Positions 7,411 to 16,273 of a stretch of 57,204 bases of DNA are shown here, piece by piece (within the stretch, counting starts at the first letter, position 1; the number at the start of each line of letters is the position of its first letter). The notes under the pieces are model-generated. The model saw only the letters and a program-made list of their open reading frames with translations, was not told where the DNA came from and searched no databases. Where the stretch lies: NCBI GenBank assembly GCA_039026595.1, contig JBCCMA010000004.1, forward strand, positions 1 through 57,204, read 5' to 3'. The DNA comes from JBCCMA01 sp039026595. GTDB taxonomy: Bacteria > Pseudomonadota > Gammaproteobacteria > Steroidobacterales > JBCCMA01. The translations under genes were made by a program, and so were the position numbers.

Positions 7411-9498
7411 TCAGGCCTGCACATAACGCGTGGCATCGCCCACCCAGCGACGAACCAGCGCGTCCGCGCGAGCGCGATCCGTACTGACCAACTCAGCGGC
7501 GACGTCCGCCGCGTCCTCCAGCAGATCGGCATCGCGCATGAGATCGGCCACACGCAGCCGCGCCATGCCCGCCTGACGCGTGCCGAGCACCTCCCCCGGA
7601 CCGCGCAACTCCAGATCGCGCTCGGCGATAAAAAAGCCGTCATTGCTGCTGCGCATCGCCGACAGTCGAGCGCGCGCCGCCATCGAAAGCGGCGATTTGT
7701 ACATCAACATGCAGTAGCTGCGCGCGGCACCCCGCCCTACCCGGCCACGCAACTGGTGCAGTTGCGACAAACCCATGCGCTCGGCGTTCTCGATAATCAT
7801 CAAAGACGCGTTGGGCACATCCACACCCACTTCAATCACCGTTGTGGCAACCAGCAACTGCACATCGCCGGCGCTGAATTGCGCCATCGTGTCTTCCTTC
7901 ATCGCGCTCTTTTGCCGTCCGTGGATCAGCCCGACCGCGACGTTCGGGAGTCGCTCGGTGAGCCGCGCTGCCGTGTCCTCTGCCGCCTCGGCCTCAAGCA
8001 CCTCGGATTCCTCGATGATCGGACAGACCCAGTACACCTGCTGACCCTCGGCACAGGCGCGGGCGACCCGGTCGATCAGTTCGTCGCGACGCGTGTCACT
8101 GACCACCGCGGTTTTGACAGGCGTGCGTCCGGGGGGCAACTCGTCGATGATCGACACATCCAGATCGCCATACTGCGTCATCGTCAGCGTTCGCGGTATG
8201 GGCGTGGCAGTCATGACCACCTGATGCGGAACGTGCGACTCGCTCGCACCCTTGTCGAGCAACGCCAGCCGCTGGTGCACACCGAAGCGATGCTGTTCAT
8301 CGACCAGCACCAGCGCCAGCGAGTGAAAGTCCACTCCCTTCTGAAACAGCGCGTGGGTCCCCACGACCACCTGCACGGCGCCGGAAGCGATAGCCGCCTG
8401 CGCTGCCCGTCGATCGGACGCTCCGAGTCGTCCGGTCAGCCACCCCACCTCGACACCCAGCGGCGCGAGCCACGCCGTCAGGCTGCGTCGATGCTGGTCG
8501 GCCAGAAGTTCTGTGGGCGCCATCAGCGCCGCCTGATAGCCGGACTGCACGGCCATCAGCGCCAGAACGGCGGCGACCACCGTTTTGCCCGAACCCACAT
8601 CGCCCTGCAAAAGCCGCAGCGCGGGCGTGTCGCCAGAAAGGTCCGTGCCGATTTCGTCAATCACGCGTGTCTGCGCGGGGGTGAGTCGGAAGCTCAGCCC
8701 CTCAAGAAATCTCCCCACGAGCGACCCGTGCATCGCCAAAGCCGGCGCGCGCTCCGACCTCTGGGTCTCGCGCACGAGCTGTAGCGAGACGCGCTGCGCA
8801 ACCAGTTCCTCAAACGCAAGACGGCGCACGAAGTCCGGCGCCTCGCCGTCGGGGCCAGTAAAACGGGTGCCCACCGGGGGGCAGTGCGCCAGCGTCAACG
8901 CCTCTGCCAGCGTCATCGACGGCGCGAGGGTGAACACGCCAGACGGCAGTAGTTCGGGCGGTGGTCGATCGGACAAGCGTGCAAGCGCCTGTTCGACCAG
9001 TCCGCGAAGCCGCGGCTGCGTGACGCCGTCGGTGACCGGATAGACCGGAGTGAGTGCCGGCGTGGCGTCCTGTGCCTGTTCGCCGCGGCGCGCGGCCGCC
9101 CCCGTCTGATATTCGGGATGCACCATTTCAAGACCGCCGGGGCCGCGGCGCACTTCACCAAACGCCCGAACCGGCGTGCCGCGCTTGAAATAGGAGGCCT
9201 GCGCTTTTGAGAAATAAAAAAACCGCAGCGTCAGCGCACCGCTGCCGTCGGAGACGCGCACAAGCAGACTGCGACGGCCGCGGTACACCGTTTCAGCAAG
9301 ATCGACGTCCGCCTCGATAACCACGCGCTGTCCCGGCTGCAACGCGCCGATGCGAACGACGGTCGTACGGTCCTCATAGCGCAGCGGTAGATGAAAGAGC
9401 AGATCGCTGATCGCGCGAATGCCGAGTCGTTCCAGCTTTTCAGCGAGCGCGGGACCAACGCCCCGCAGACCAGTCACCGGGGCAGGGGTAACGCTCAC
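7411..9498 (-). CDS. recG: ATP-dependent DNA helicase RecG
   Basis: Superfamily 2 helicase that regresses stalled replication forks and processes recombination and R-loop intermediates. The 695-residue product shows an N-terminal wedge/OB region (residues about 1-170), Walker A LLQGDVGSGKT, motif II VDEQHRFG (DExH type), motif III TATPIPRT, and the C-terminal helicase motifs ending in QLRGRVGRG. The length matches E. coli RecG. The start is GTG 9498, 21 bases after the ridA stop. Neighbours spoT and ridA on the same strand reproduce a conserved gammaproteobacterial order. Confidence 0.98.
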   Translation of the reverse strand: MSVTPAPVTGLRGVGPALAEKLERLGIRAISDLLFHLPLRYEDRTTVVRIGALQPGQRVVIEADVDLAETVYRGRRSLLVRVSDGSGALTLRFFYFSKAQASYFKRGTPVRAFGEVRRGPGGLEMVHPEYQTGAAARRGEQAQDATPALTPVYPVTDGVTQPRLRGLVEQALARLSDRPPPELLPSGVFTLAPSMTLAEALTLAHCPPVGTRFTGPDGEAPDFVRRLAFEELVAQRVSLQLVRETQRSERAPALAMHGSLVGRFLEGLSFRLTPAQTRVIDEIGTDLSGDTPALRLLQGDVGSGKTVVAAVLALMAVQSGYQAALMAPTELLADQHRRSLTAWLAPLGVEVGWLTGRLGASDRRAAQAAIASGAVQVVVGTHALFQKGVDFHSLALVLVDEQHRFGVHQRLALLDKGASESHVPHQVVMTATPIPRTLTMTQYGDLDVSIIDELPPGRTPVKTAVVSDTRRDELIDRVARACAEGQQVYWVCPIIEESEVLEAEAAEDTAARLTERLPNVAVGLIHGRQKSAMKEDTMAQFSAGDVQLLVATTVIEVGVDVPNASLMIIENAERMGLSQLHQLRGRVGRGAARSYCMLMYKSPLSMAARARLSAMRSSNDGFFIAERDLELRGPGEVLGTRQAGMARLRVADLMRDADLLEDAADVAAELVSTDRARADALVRRWVGDATRYVQA

Positions 9499-9519
9499 GT
9501 CAGCCGCGCCCGGACGACG

Positions 9520-9906
9520 TCAATCGTCAAGCGACAGGACGCCATCCACCTCGACGATCGCGCCCTTGGGCAGAGCGGCAACGGCGATCGCCGCACGCGC
9601 GGGGTACGGCTCATTGAAGTAGCGCGCCATACAGTCGTTAACCGCCGCAAAATTGCCAAGATCGAGCAGATAAACGTTCAGTTTGACCATCTTGTCCAGC
9701 GTGCCGCCCGCCGCCTCAGCAACCGCTTTGAGGTTCTCAAAAACCTGGGTCACGTGCTGTTCGAACGGCCCTTCGACCAGTTCGCCGGTCTTCGGATCAA
9801 GCGGAATCTGACCCGAAAAATACACTGTCGACCCGGCGCGAATGGCTTGGGAATAGGTGCCGATCGCGGCCGGTGCGCGCGGCGTCTCAATGGCTTGTTT
9901 CGTCAT
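9520..9906 (-). CDS. ridA: RidA family reactive imine deaminase
   Basis: A 128-residue RidA (YjgF/UK114) protein that hydrolyses reactive 2-aminoacrylate and related imines released by PLP enzymes. Typical signatures are PAAIGTYSQAI near the start, VYFSGQIPLDP, and the C-terminal PARAAIAVAALPKGAIVEVD with the substrate Arg and the catalytic-site Glu. ATG 9906 matches the family N-terminus; the longer frame to 9969 does not. The GGGGG before the ATG is unusually close for a ribosome site. It precedes recG by 21 bases. Its start lies only 12 bases from the earliest start of the divergent channel gene. Confidence 0.95.
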   Translation of the reverse strand: MTKQAIETPRAPAAIGTYSQAIRAGSTVYFSGQIPLDPKTGELVEGPFEQHVTQVFENLKAVAEAAGGTLDKMVKLNVYLLDLGNFAAVNDCMARYFNEPYPARAAIAVAALPKGAIVEVDGVLSLDD

Positions 9907-9918
9907 CCCCCTACTATA

Positions 9919-11055
9919 ATGCGCAACTGTGAGACAGCGAAACCGAATCGGCGCCCAAGCGGCGTGCACCCTACGCCGGACATCTCAGCCGTGATCGGGC
10001 TGCCGACAGTCGGAGAGGTTGCGCAGGGCGCGGTCATACTCGGCGCGCTTGGCGGTGGTCTTTATTTTGCGAACCGTCGTCTGGCCACGCATTACGCGGA
10101 CAAGGCGCATCTGCAGTTTCGTCGCCAGCTGATCATGCTGGGGCTCGGTGTCCTCGCGGTATTGCTTGCGATCATTTTCGTGCCGACAGATGGAAATCTG
10201 CGCAAGGATTTGCTCAATCTGTTCGGCATTGTGCTCTCCGCGAGCATTGCGCTGTCATCCACCACATTCATCGGCAATGCCATGGCCGGCATCATGCTGC
10301 GCTCGACCCAAAGCGTCAGGCTGGGCGATTACATCCACGTGGGCGAACACTTCGGCCGGATTACCGAGATGGACTTGCTGCACGCCGAACTGCAGACCGA
10401 AGATCGCGACCTCACCACGCTGCCCAACATGTATATGATCACGCACCCGGTCCGGGTCTTGCGACGCTCCGGCACCATCCTGAGTGTCGAGGTGTCGCTG
10501 GGCTACGACGTGCCCCGCCAGACCGTCGAAACCGTGCTCAAGGATGCCGCAACGCAGGCCGGCCTCGACAATCCATTTGTCCAGATCCGTAGCCTGGGTG
10601 ACTTTTCGGTTGTGTACGCGGCCGCCGGACTTCTGACCGACCTGACCAACCTGATCCAGCGGCGGCGTCAGCTGAGGGCACTGACCATGGATCTGCTGCA
10701 CGAAGCGGGTATCGAAATCGCGTCACCGAATATCCACAGCGTGCGGGATTACAAAACCGGTCACACCTTCATCCCCAAACCGCCCGAACATCCGATCGAG
10801 GCCGACGCCACGCCGACACTCGGGCCGGACGACCTGATATTTGACAAGGCGAATGAAGCGCAAAGCCTGCAGTCCCTGCGCGACGCGCGAGCCAGCCTGA
10901 CAGAGAAAATTTCAGCGCTTGACGAGCAGATCAAGTCCGAATCCGATGACGCGGCGCGGGCGCAGCTTGAAACCCGCCGGACCAATCTGACCGGTCGTGT
11001 AGAGTGGCTAGATCAGCAGATCGGACAGAAATCGACGGACATCGCGACCGACTAG
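9919..11055 (+). CDS. MscS-family mechanosensitive channel with C-terminal coiled coil
   Basis: A channel-type protein of up to 378 residues with about three membrane helices (the third holding the small-residue LFGIVLSASIALSSTTFIGNA pore-helix pattern), the MscS beta domain (SVRLGDYIHVGEHFGRI) and an alpha/beta tail. The last ~70 residues are charged and heptad-like, a probable coiled coil not found in minimal MscS. It should release solutes on hypo-osmotic shock. Start uncertain: ATG 9919 has no ribosome site, and GTG 9964 or 9991 are alternatives, especially because TATAAT at 9915-9920 could be a -10 box. It is on the strand opposite to the flanking spoT and ridA. Confidence 0.85.
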   Translation: MRNCETAKPNRRPSGVHPTPDISAVIGLPTVGEVAQGAVILGALGGGLYFANRRLATHYADKAHLQFRRQLIMLGLGVLAVLLAIIFVPTDGNLRKDLLNLFGIVLSASIALSSTTFIGNAMAGIMLRSTQSVRLGDYIHVGEHFGRITEMDLLHAELQTEDRDLTTLPNMYMITHPVRVLRRSGTILSVEVSLGYDVPRQTVETVLKDAATQAGLDNPFVQIRSLGDFSVVYAAAGLLTDLTNLIQRRRQLRALTMDLLHEAGIEIASPNIHSVRDYKTGHTFIPKPPEHPIEADATPTLGPDDLIFDKANEAQSLQSLRDARASLTEKISALDEQIKSESDDAARAQLETRRTNLTGRVEWLDQQIGQKSTDIATD

Positions 11056-11097
11056 GCGCGTGCGTACGACAGGCGCGCGCTCAGCGTCGCGGTTGGA

Positions 11098-13257
11098 TCA
11101 ATCGCACACCCGGGTGACACGCATGACATCGCTGTGCGCGTCGAGCTTGCGCATCACATCATGTAGATGCTCGGTATCACGCACTTTCACCGTGAAATTG
11201 ATCAGCGATGCGTCCTCTTCCTCGTGTACGGACGCCTCGTCGATGTTGGACCGGCAATCGGAGATTGTTCCGGCTAGTGTGGCGAGCACACCGACCCGAT
11301 TAATCGAGTCCACGCGCAGTTCGACCGGGAATTCGCGGTCAATGCCCGGCTCCCAGGCCACGGATACCCATTTCTCGGGCTGCTTTCGGAACTCGGCAAG
11401 GTTCCCGCATTCGTTTCGGTGCACAACCACACCCCGACCAGCACTCAGATAACCCATCACCGGGTCGCCGGGAATCGGCGAGCAGCATTGTGAAAAGCTG
11501 ACGACCATTCCCTCTGTGCCGGCAATCAGGATGGGCGCCGACTCGGAGCCCGAGATGGCAATATCGTCGCTATCGATCACCAGCCGCCGCGCGATAATCG
11601 GCGCGAGCTGGCGACCTAATCCGATATCCTGAAAGAGCGCATCGGCGCTGGCATGCCCGAGCGATTCCGACACATCCGCCAGACGCGCTTGGTCGGTCTG
11701 GTCGATCGTCATGCCAAGATCGCGCAGCGCTACATCGAGCAAGCGGCGCCCCAGCCGTACCGCTTCGCTGGTGCGCATATTCTTCATGTAGGCCTTGATC
11801 GCGCTGCGGGCTTTGGCCGTGACGACAAAGTTAAGCCAGACCGGATTGGGCTGCGCCCCGCTTCGTGTGTTGATCTTGACCGTCTGGCCGTTGCGAAGCG
11901 CAGTACGCAGCGGCACTCGACGACGGTCGACCGTGCCCTCAACACAACGATTACCCACATCCGTATGCACCGCGTAGGCAAAATCGATAACGGTCGCGCC
12001 GCGCGGCAAGCGCATGATGTCACCGCGCGGTGTAAAGACGTAGACCTTGTCCGGGTAGAGATCCAGGCGGACGCTCTCGAGAAATTCCTCGGACGTGGTG
12101 TCCGCTTGCAGTTCCACGAGCGAATTCAGCCATTCCCTCGCCCGCGTGTGCGGGGTCACCGTGCTTGAGTCACCCAGCTTGTACAACCAGTGGGCCGCGA
12201 TGCCGGTCTCGGCCACCTTGTCCATGTCCGTGGTCCTGAGCTGGACCTCGATCGGCACGCCACCTGGCCCGACAAGAGTGGTGTGCAAAGACTGGTATCC
12301 GTTCACACGAGGGATCGCGATGTAGTCTTTGAAACGGCCGGGCATCGGCTTGTAGATCTGGTGAACGATACCCAGCGCGCGGTAACACTCGTCTACGCGA
12401 TTGACGACGATCCGAAAGCCGAATACGTCAACGATCTCGCTGAGGGATCGATGCTTTGTGCGCATCTTCTGGTAGATGCTGGCAGTGTGTTTTTCCCGAC
12501 CGAACACTTCGCCTTCAATCTTTGCGGACGCAAGCGCTTTGCGCAGCTTCGACATGATCTTGCGCAGACTTTGGCGCTGCTCGCCGTGGGTCGCCTTGAT
12601 CGATTTCCGGATGACATCGTACCGCGTCGGGTAGAGCGCTTTCAGACACAAGTCCTCCAGCTCATGGCGTATCTGCGCCAGCCCCAACCGGTTGGCGATG
12701 GGCGCGTAGATGTCCATCGTCTCGCGTGCGATACGCCGACGTTTCTCAGGCACCATGGCGCCGAGTGTGCGCATGTTGTGCAGGCGGTCAGCCAGCTTCA
12801 GCAAAATGACGCGGATGTCCTGCGCCATTGCCAGCATCATCTTGCGCAGGCTTTCGGCCTTGGCCTCCGCTTTGCTCTTGAACCTGATCCGATCAAGTTT
12901 GCTGACCCCGTCAACCAGTTCGGCAATTTCATTCCCGAACTGAGCGGCCAGTTCCGCCTTGCTGATACCCGTATCCTCGATCACATCGTGGAGGATCGCC
13001 GCCACGATGCTCTCGTAATCAAGGTGCAGCTCAGCAAGGATGCTGGCCACGGCGATGGGATGGGAGATGTAACGCTCGCCAGACTGGCGGGTCTGCCCGA
13101 GGTGCGCCCGCGCTCCGAACTCATAAGCGCGGCGAACCACGTCGAGTTGCTCCGGGGGAAGATAATGTTTGAGCTTGGACAAAAGCCCGCGCAGCCCGTC
13201 AAGCGACCAGGCTTGGCCAAGGGGCAACCGCCCAATCAGAGAGGTGGCGGTATCCAT
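11098..13257 (-). CDS. spoT: Bifunctional (p)ppGpp synthetase/hydrolase SpoT
   Basis: Controls the stringent-response alarmone by making and degrading (p)ppGpp in the cytoplasm. The 719-residue product contains the hydrolase HD domain with His90-Asp91 in AAILHDVIEDT, the synthetase domain, a TGS domain (about 385-450) and a C-terminal ACT domain (about 645-719). The RFKD motif at residues 308-311 is the RxKD signature of bifunctional enzymes rather than the ExDD of RelA-type synthetases, and the HD residues are intact, so both activities are expected. It sits downstream of rpoZ as in many gammaproteobacteria. Confidence 0.97.
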   Translation of the reverse strand: MDTATSLIGRLPLGQAWSLDGLRGLLSKLKHYLPPEQLDVVRRAYEFGARAHLGQTRQSGERYISHPIAVASILAELHLDYESIVAAILHDVIEDTGISKAELAAQFGNEIAELVDGVSKLDRIRFKSKAEAKAESLRKMMLAMAQDIRVILLKLADRLHNMRTLGAMVPEKRRRIARETMDIYAPIANRLGLAQIRHELEDLCLKALYPTRYDVIRKSIKATHGEQRQSLRKIMSKLRKALASAKIEGEVFGREKHTASIYQKMRTKHRSLSEIVDVFGFRIVVNRVDECYRALGIVHQIYKPMPGRFKDYIAIPRVNGYQSLHTTLVGPGGVPIEVQLRTTDMDKVAETGIAAHWLYKLGDSSTVTPHTRAREWLNSLVELQADTTSEEFLESVRLDLYPDKVYVFTPRGDIMRLPRGATVIDFAYAVHTDVGNRCVEGTVDRRRVPLRTALRNGQTVKINTRSGAQPNPVWLNFVVTAKARSAIKAYMKNMRTSEAVRLGRRLLDVALRDLGMTIDQTDQARLADVSESLGHASADALFQDIGLGRQLAPIIARRLVIDSDDIAISGSESAPILIAGTEGMVVSFSQCCSPIPGDPVMGYLSAGRGVVVHRNECGNLAEFRKQPEKWVSVAWEPGIDREFPVELRVDSINRVGVLATLAGTISDCRSNIDEASVHEEEDASLINFTVKVRDTEHLHDVMRKLDAHSDVMRVTRVCD

Positions 13258-13365
13258 ACCGGCGAACTCTGCAGGGCCGCGCTAACGCGCCCCGACGTAC
13301 AGGCTGCTGAACTCATCACACATTCAGGTTATACGCGCTGTTGAGGTGCAGTGCCAGTGGCGGAA

Positions 13366-13665
13366 TCAGTCGTGGGAAAGTCCCGGTGGCGGGGTCATCA
13401 CATCGCCGCCGAGCTCACGCGCCGCGGCTTCCGCTTCGCGCTGCCGCTGCTCTTCGGGCGTCTCATCGTGCTCATCAAGAATTTCTTTCCCAACGAGCCC
13501 TTCGGCCACTTCACGCAATGCCACGACGGTGGGCTTGTCGTTTTCCCAAGGCACCATGGCCTCGGCGCCGTTGGCCAGACGCCGCGCACGCTTCGCCGAC
13601 ACCAGGACAAGTTCAAACAGGTTGTCGATGTTGCCAAGGCAGTCTTCCACCGTAATGCGAGCCAT
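13366..13665 (-). CDS. rpoZ: RNA polymerase omega subunit
   Basis: A 99-residue omega subunit, which chaperones beta-prime folding and, with ppGpp, mediates stringent control of transcription. The start MARITVEDCL, the NLFELVLVSAKRAR helix and the DKPTVVALREVAEGLV segment are the family core. The tail after residue 67 is acidic and Gln/Glu rich. ATG 13665 has a GGAGA ribosome site 6 bases upstream. It lies between gmk and spoT, the usual order, with 95 bases separating it from gmk that hold a candidate promoter. Confidence 0.96.
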   Translation of the reverse strand: MARITVEDCLGNIDNLFELVLVSAKRARRLANGAEAMVPWENDKPTVVALREVAEGLVGKEILDEHDETPEEQRQREAEAAARELGGDVMTPPPGLSHD

Positions 13666-13700
13666 GCGATCTCCGAGATAAGGCAGCGAACGAGCCGCGT

Positions 13701-13729
13701 AGTGTAATGGCTGACGTTGGCCGTGTGCA
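13701..13729 (-). promoter_or_regulatory. Candidate sigma-70 promoter of rpoZ
   Basis: On the minus strand TGCACA (13729-13724) and TACACT (13706-13701) are separated by exactly 17 bases, each matching the consensus at four of six positions. An AT-rich block (13731-13752) lies just upstream and could serve as an UP element. Transcription would begin about 30 bases before the rpoZ ATG. Confidence 0.35.
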
Positions 13730-13760
13730 GATATTTTTTATATCCAATAAATACAGAAAG

Positions 13761-14447
13761 TTAGCTGTTGAGAATCGCGGCAACCGTAGAGCGAATCTGC
13801 ACACGTGAGCTCCGATAGGCCTCGCTTTGACCCGAAACCACGCTCTCCAGCGCGCGGACGGCCTCTTCGAAGCGGTCGTTCACGATGACGAAATCAAACT
13901 CGCTCCAATGCCCCATGTCGTCCAGCGATTCGCCCAGGCGGTGTGCGATCACATCGTCTGAATCGGTTTTCCGTTGCCGCAAACGACGCTCGAGCTCGGC
14001 GCGCGACGGGGGCAGGATGAACACGCTCTGACAATCGGGCAGTGCCGAGCGGACCTGTCGGGCACCCTGCCAGTCGATTTCGAGGATGACGTTAAAGCCC
14101 GCCCCAATCAGGGCATCGACCTGCTGTCGGCCCGTGCCGTAATAATTGCCGAAGACTTCGGCGTGCTCGAGCATTTCATTGTTGCTCACGAGCCGCTCAA
14201 ACTCTGGCTTGTCCACGAAAAAATAGTCCTGGCCATCCACTTCGCTCTTGCGCGGCGTACGGGTGGTGTGCGACACACACATGCGGACCCCTGAATTGCG
14301 CGCGAGGAGTTTCTTGACGAGGCTCGTTTTGCCAGCGCCGGACGGAGCCGACACGACAAAAAGACGACCGGACGAGGCGTCATTCACCGGAGCGCTCCAA
14401 CAGGTGAGCAAGTCGCGCCAGGCCGGCACGGGGTGCGGGACAGTCAT
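13761..14447 (-). CDS. gmk: Guanylate kinase
   Basis: Phosphorylates GMP to GDP in the cytoplasm, feeding GTP and hence the ppGpp pool handled by the downstream spoT. The 228-residue product has the P-loop SAPSGAGKTSL near residues 33-43, the GMP-binding TTRTPRKSEVDGQDYFFVD region, and the EIDWQGARQV strand. The first 25 residues ahead of the core are longer than in E. coli Gmk. I kept ATG 14447 because it overlaps the yicC stop by ATGA; a later start inside the leader cannot be excluded. Confidence 0.96.
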   Translation of the reverse strand: MTVPHPVPAWRDLLTCWSAPVNDASSGRLFVVSAPSGAGKTSLVKKLLARNSGVRMCVSHTTRTPRKSEVDGQDYFFVDKPEFERLVSNNEMLEHAEVFGNYYGTGRQQVDALIGAGFNVILEIDWQGARQVRSALPDCQSVFILPPSRAELERRLRQRKTDSDDVIAHRLGESLDDMGHWSEFDFVIVNDRFEEAVRALESVVSGQSEAYRSSRVQIRSTVAAILNS

Positions 14448-15313
14448 TCCACATTCTGTATCTGTTCGCGCATCTGTTCGATCAGGACCTTCAGCTCAAC
14501 AGAGGCGCGCGTGGACTCGGCGTCGTGGGACTTTGACGCCAGCGTGTTGGCCTCGCGATTGAATTCCTGCATCAGAAAGTCGAGCCGTCGACCCACGGGG
14601 TCTGGCTCGCCCAGCGCCCGACGTCCTTCTTCAATGTGGCTGTCGAGACGATCGAGCTCCTCCGCCACGTCCGCTTTCTGCGCGAGCAGCGCCACTTCCT
14701 GCTCGATCCGGCCGTCGTCCACCGGTATTTCCATGGTCGCGACGCGCTCGCGCATCCTGGCAAGCAGTGCAGCGCCGATCTGGGCGGTGCGGGACCTCAG
14801 TGTTGCGACCTCACGCGCCACACCGTCAAGCCGCTCAGACACCATCTGCGAAAGACGCTCGCCCTCGCGTTCGCGATGCTCGACCAGATCACTCAGCGCC
14901 GTATCGAACAAGGAAAGGGCGGCGGCCTGCAGCGGCCTGTCATCGGGCGCGACTTCCGTCACCACGCCCGGCCATCGCAGCACATCAGCTGCGGTCAGGT
15001 CAGTCAGCGTCGCGGGCCACGCCGCCTGGGCCTTGGCCGACGCCGCGTGGAGTGTGGCGACAAGATCCGTGTCGACGTCGAATCCGGCGGACACGGACGG
15101 TGCACGCTGACACTTCACATTGATGTCGACCTTGCCCCTCGACAGTGCCGCGCTCACGCGTTCGCGTAGCTCGGGCTCGAGCACCCTCAGCTCCTCCGGC
15201 AGTCGCAGGCTCGTTTCAAGATAGCGGTGGTTGACCGTGCGCACCTCAACGGCGAGCGCACCGAGCTCGTGGCTCATCTGCGCACGCGCAAAGCCGGTCA
15301 TACTTTTGATCAT
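14444..15313 (-). CDS. yicC: YicC/YloC family endoribonuclease
   Basis: A 289-residue YicC-family protein, a cytoplasmic ring-forming endoribonuclease implicated in small-RNA turnover in E. coli. The N-terminal MIKSMTGFARAQ and the NHRYLETSLRLP segment are diagnostic, and the C-terminal half ends with the conserved DFLMQEFNREANTLASKS block. ATG 15313 has GGAGCGAG upstream; the longer frame to 15508 overlaps the divergent phosphatase gene and is not supported. It is the first gene of the yicC-gmk run and couples to gmk by ATGA. Confidence 0.94.
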   Translation of the reverse strand: MIKSMTGFARAQMSHELGALAVEVRTVNHRYLETSLRLPEELRVLEPELRERVSAALSRGKVDINVKCQRAPSVSAGFDVDTDLVATLHAASAKAQAAWPATLTDLTAADVLRWPGVVTEVAPDDRPLQAAALSLFDTALSDLVEHREREGERLSQMVSERLDGVAREVATLRSRTAQIGAALLARMRERVATMEIPVDDGRIEQEVALLAQKADVAEELDRLDSHIEEGRRALGEPDPVGRRLDFLMQEFNREANTLASKSHDAESTRASVELKVLIEQMREQIQNVE

Positions 15314-15398
15314 GGGGCTCGCTCCGCGAACAAAAAACGCCGGCGTCGTACGGTCGCCCGACATCAGGTGTGGCACACTCCGGGTGTAACGAGCCTGC

Positions 15399-16241
15399 AT
15401 GGTAAAGAGTTTTGACGGGAGTGCCAGTGACCCGCGCACAGCCGCACCGCGGCGCCCCGAGCGCTTAAGGATGAGAGCCACAACCGCCGCCGCCAGCCTG
15501 ATTGGCAATCGCGACGAGAATCAGGATCGATACTCGGTCGTGAACCACGAAGATATTTCGTTCGTCGCCGTCGTCGACGGCATGGGCGGGCACGACGCGG
15601 GCGCGCGCGCCGCGGAGGTAGCCGTCGAGACGTTCCGCAATCGGCTGGCGTCGGCCACGCGGGCTGCGCACGATCCGCGTGATGCCATCAAAGGCCTTAT
15701 TCGAGCAGCCCACAGCGCCGTGGTGGCGATTGGCAAGAACGGGCCGCCCGAAAGCAGTCCGCGCGCCACCTGTGCGGTCGCGATCATACAAAACGGGAAA
15801 GCCTGCTTTGGCCACGTCGGCGACAGCCGCGCCTACCTGCTTCGCAGCGGCGAGGTTGTCACGCGCACGCGCGACCACAGCCACATCGAGATCCTGCTAC
15901 GTGAGCAACTGATCACCGAGGAGGAGTACCGGACGCACCCACTGCGACACTACGTTGAGCATTCACTCGGCGGCGACCCGGGCGATGCGTCGGTGACGGT
16001 CTCCCCGCTTCACACGCTGGAACCAGGCGATCAGATCCTGGTTTGTAGCGATGGCGTTTGGAACGCCTTTGAAGACACGGAAATCGCGTCCTTCCTGAAT
16101 CGACCGGAAGCCCGACTTAGCCCGGACCCGGCACTGCGCGATCTTATTAAAAAGAGCGTCGCCAAATGCGCGCCGTCAGCAGATAATACGACGGCGGCGC
16201 TCATCCAGTGGCAAGGCCTCGATGGGACCGACCGCAGCTGA
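15399..16241 (+). CDS. PP2C-type Ser/Thr protein phosphatase
   Basis: A soluble metal-dependent protein phosphatase. Of 280 residues, the first ~25 precede the fold; ATG 15471 is an alternative start giving 256 residues. Metal and phosphate motifs are complete: GNRDENQDRY (motif 1), VVDGMGGHDAG (Asp60), GHVGDSRAYLL, LVCSDGVWN and a final DNTTAALI with the metal Asp. It resembles bacterial Stp/PppA phosphatases that reverse Hanks-type kinases. No kinase gene is nearby. It lies between yicC (divergent) and rph; its substrates cannot be told from sequence. Confidence 0.92.
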   Translation: MVKSFDGSASDPRTAAPRRPERLRMRATTAAASLIGNRDENQDRYSVVNHEDISFVAVVDGMGGHDAGARAAEVAVETFRNRLASATRAAHDPRDAIKGLIRAAHSAVVAIGKNGPPESSPRATCAVAIIQNGKACFGHVGDSRAYLLRSGEVVTRTRDHSHIEILLREQLITEEEYRTHPLRHYVEHSLGGDPGDASVTVSPLHTLEPGDQILVCSDGVWNAFEDTEIASFLNRPEARLSPDPALRDLIKKSVAKCAPSADNTTAALIQWQGLDGTDRS

Positions 16242-16273
16242 CCACCCATAAACTCATTTAGTCGAGTGTTGCC

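Noticed and set aside
12190..13344. 384-codon open frame on the plus strand
   Set aside because: It is antisense to spoT, whose domains and motifs are complete; the frame is a by-product of high GC third positions.
13731..13746. Possible terminator after gmk (GATAT/ATATC)
   Set aside because: Five AT-only pairs cannot terminate transcription; more likely part of an UP element for rpoZ.
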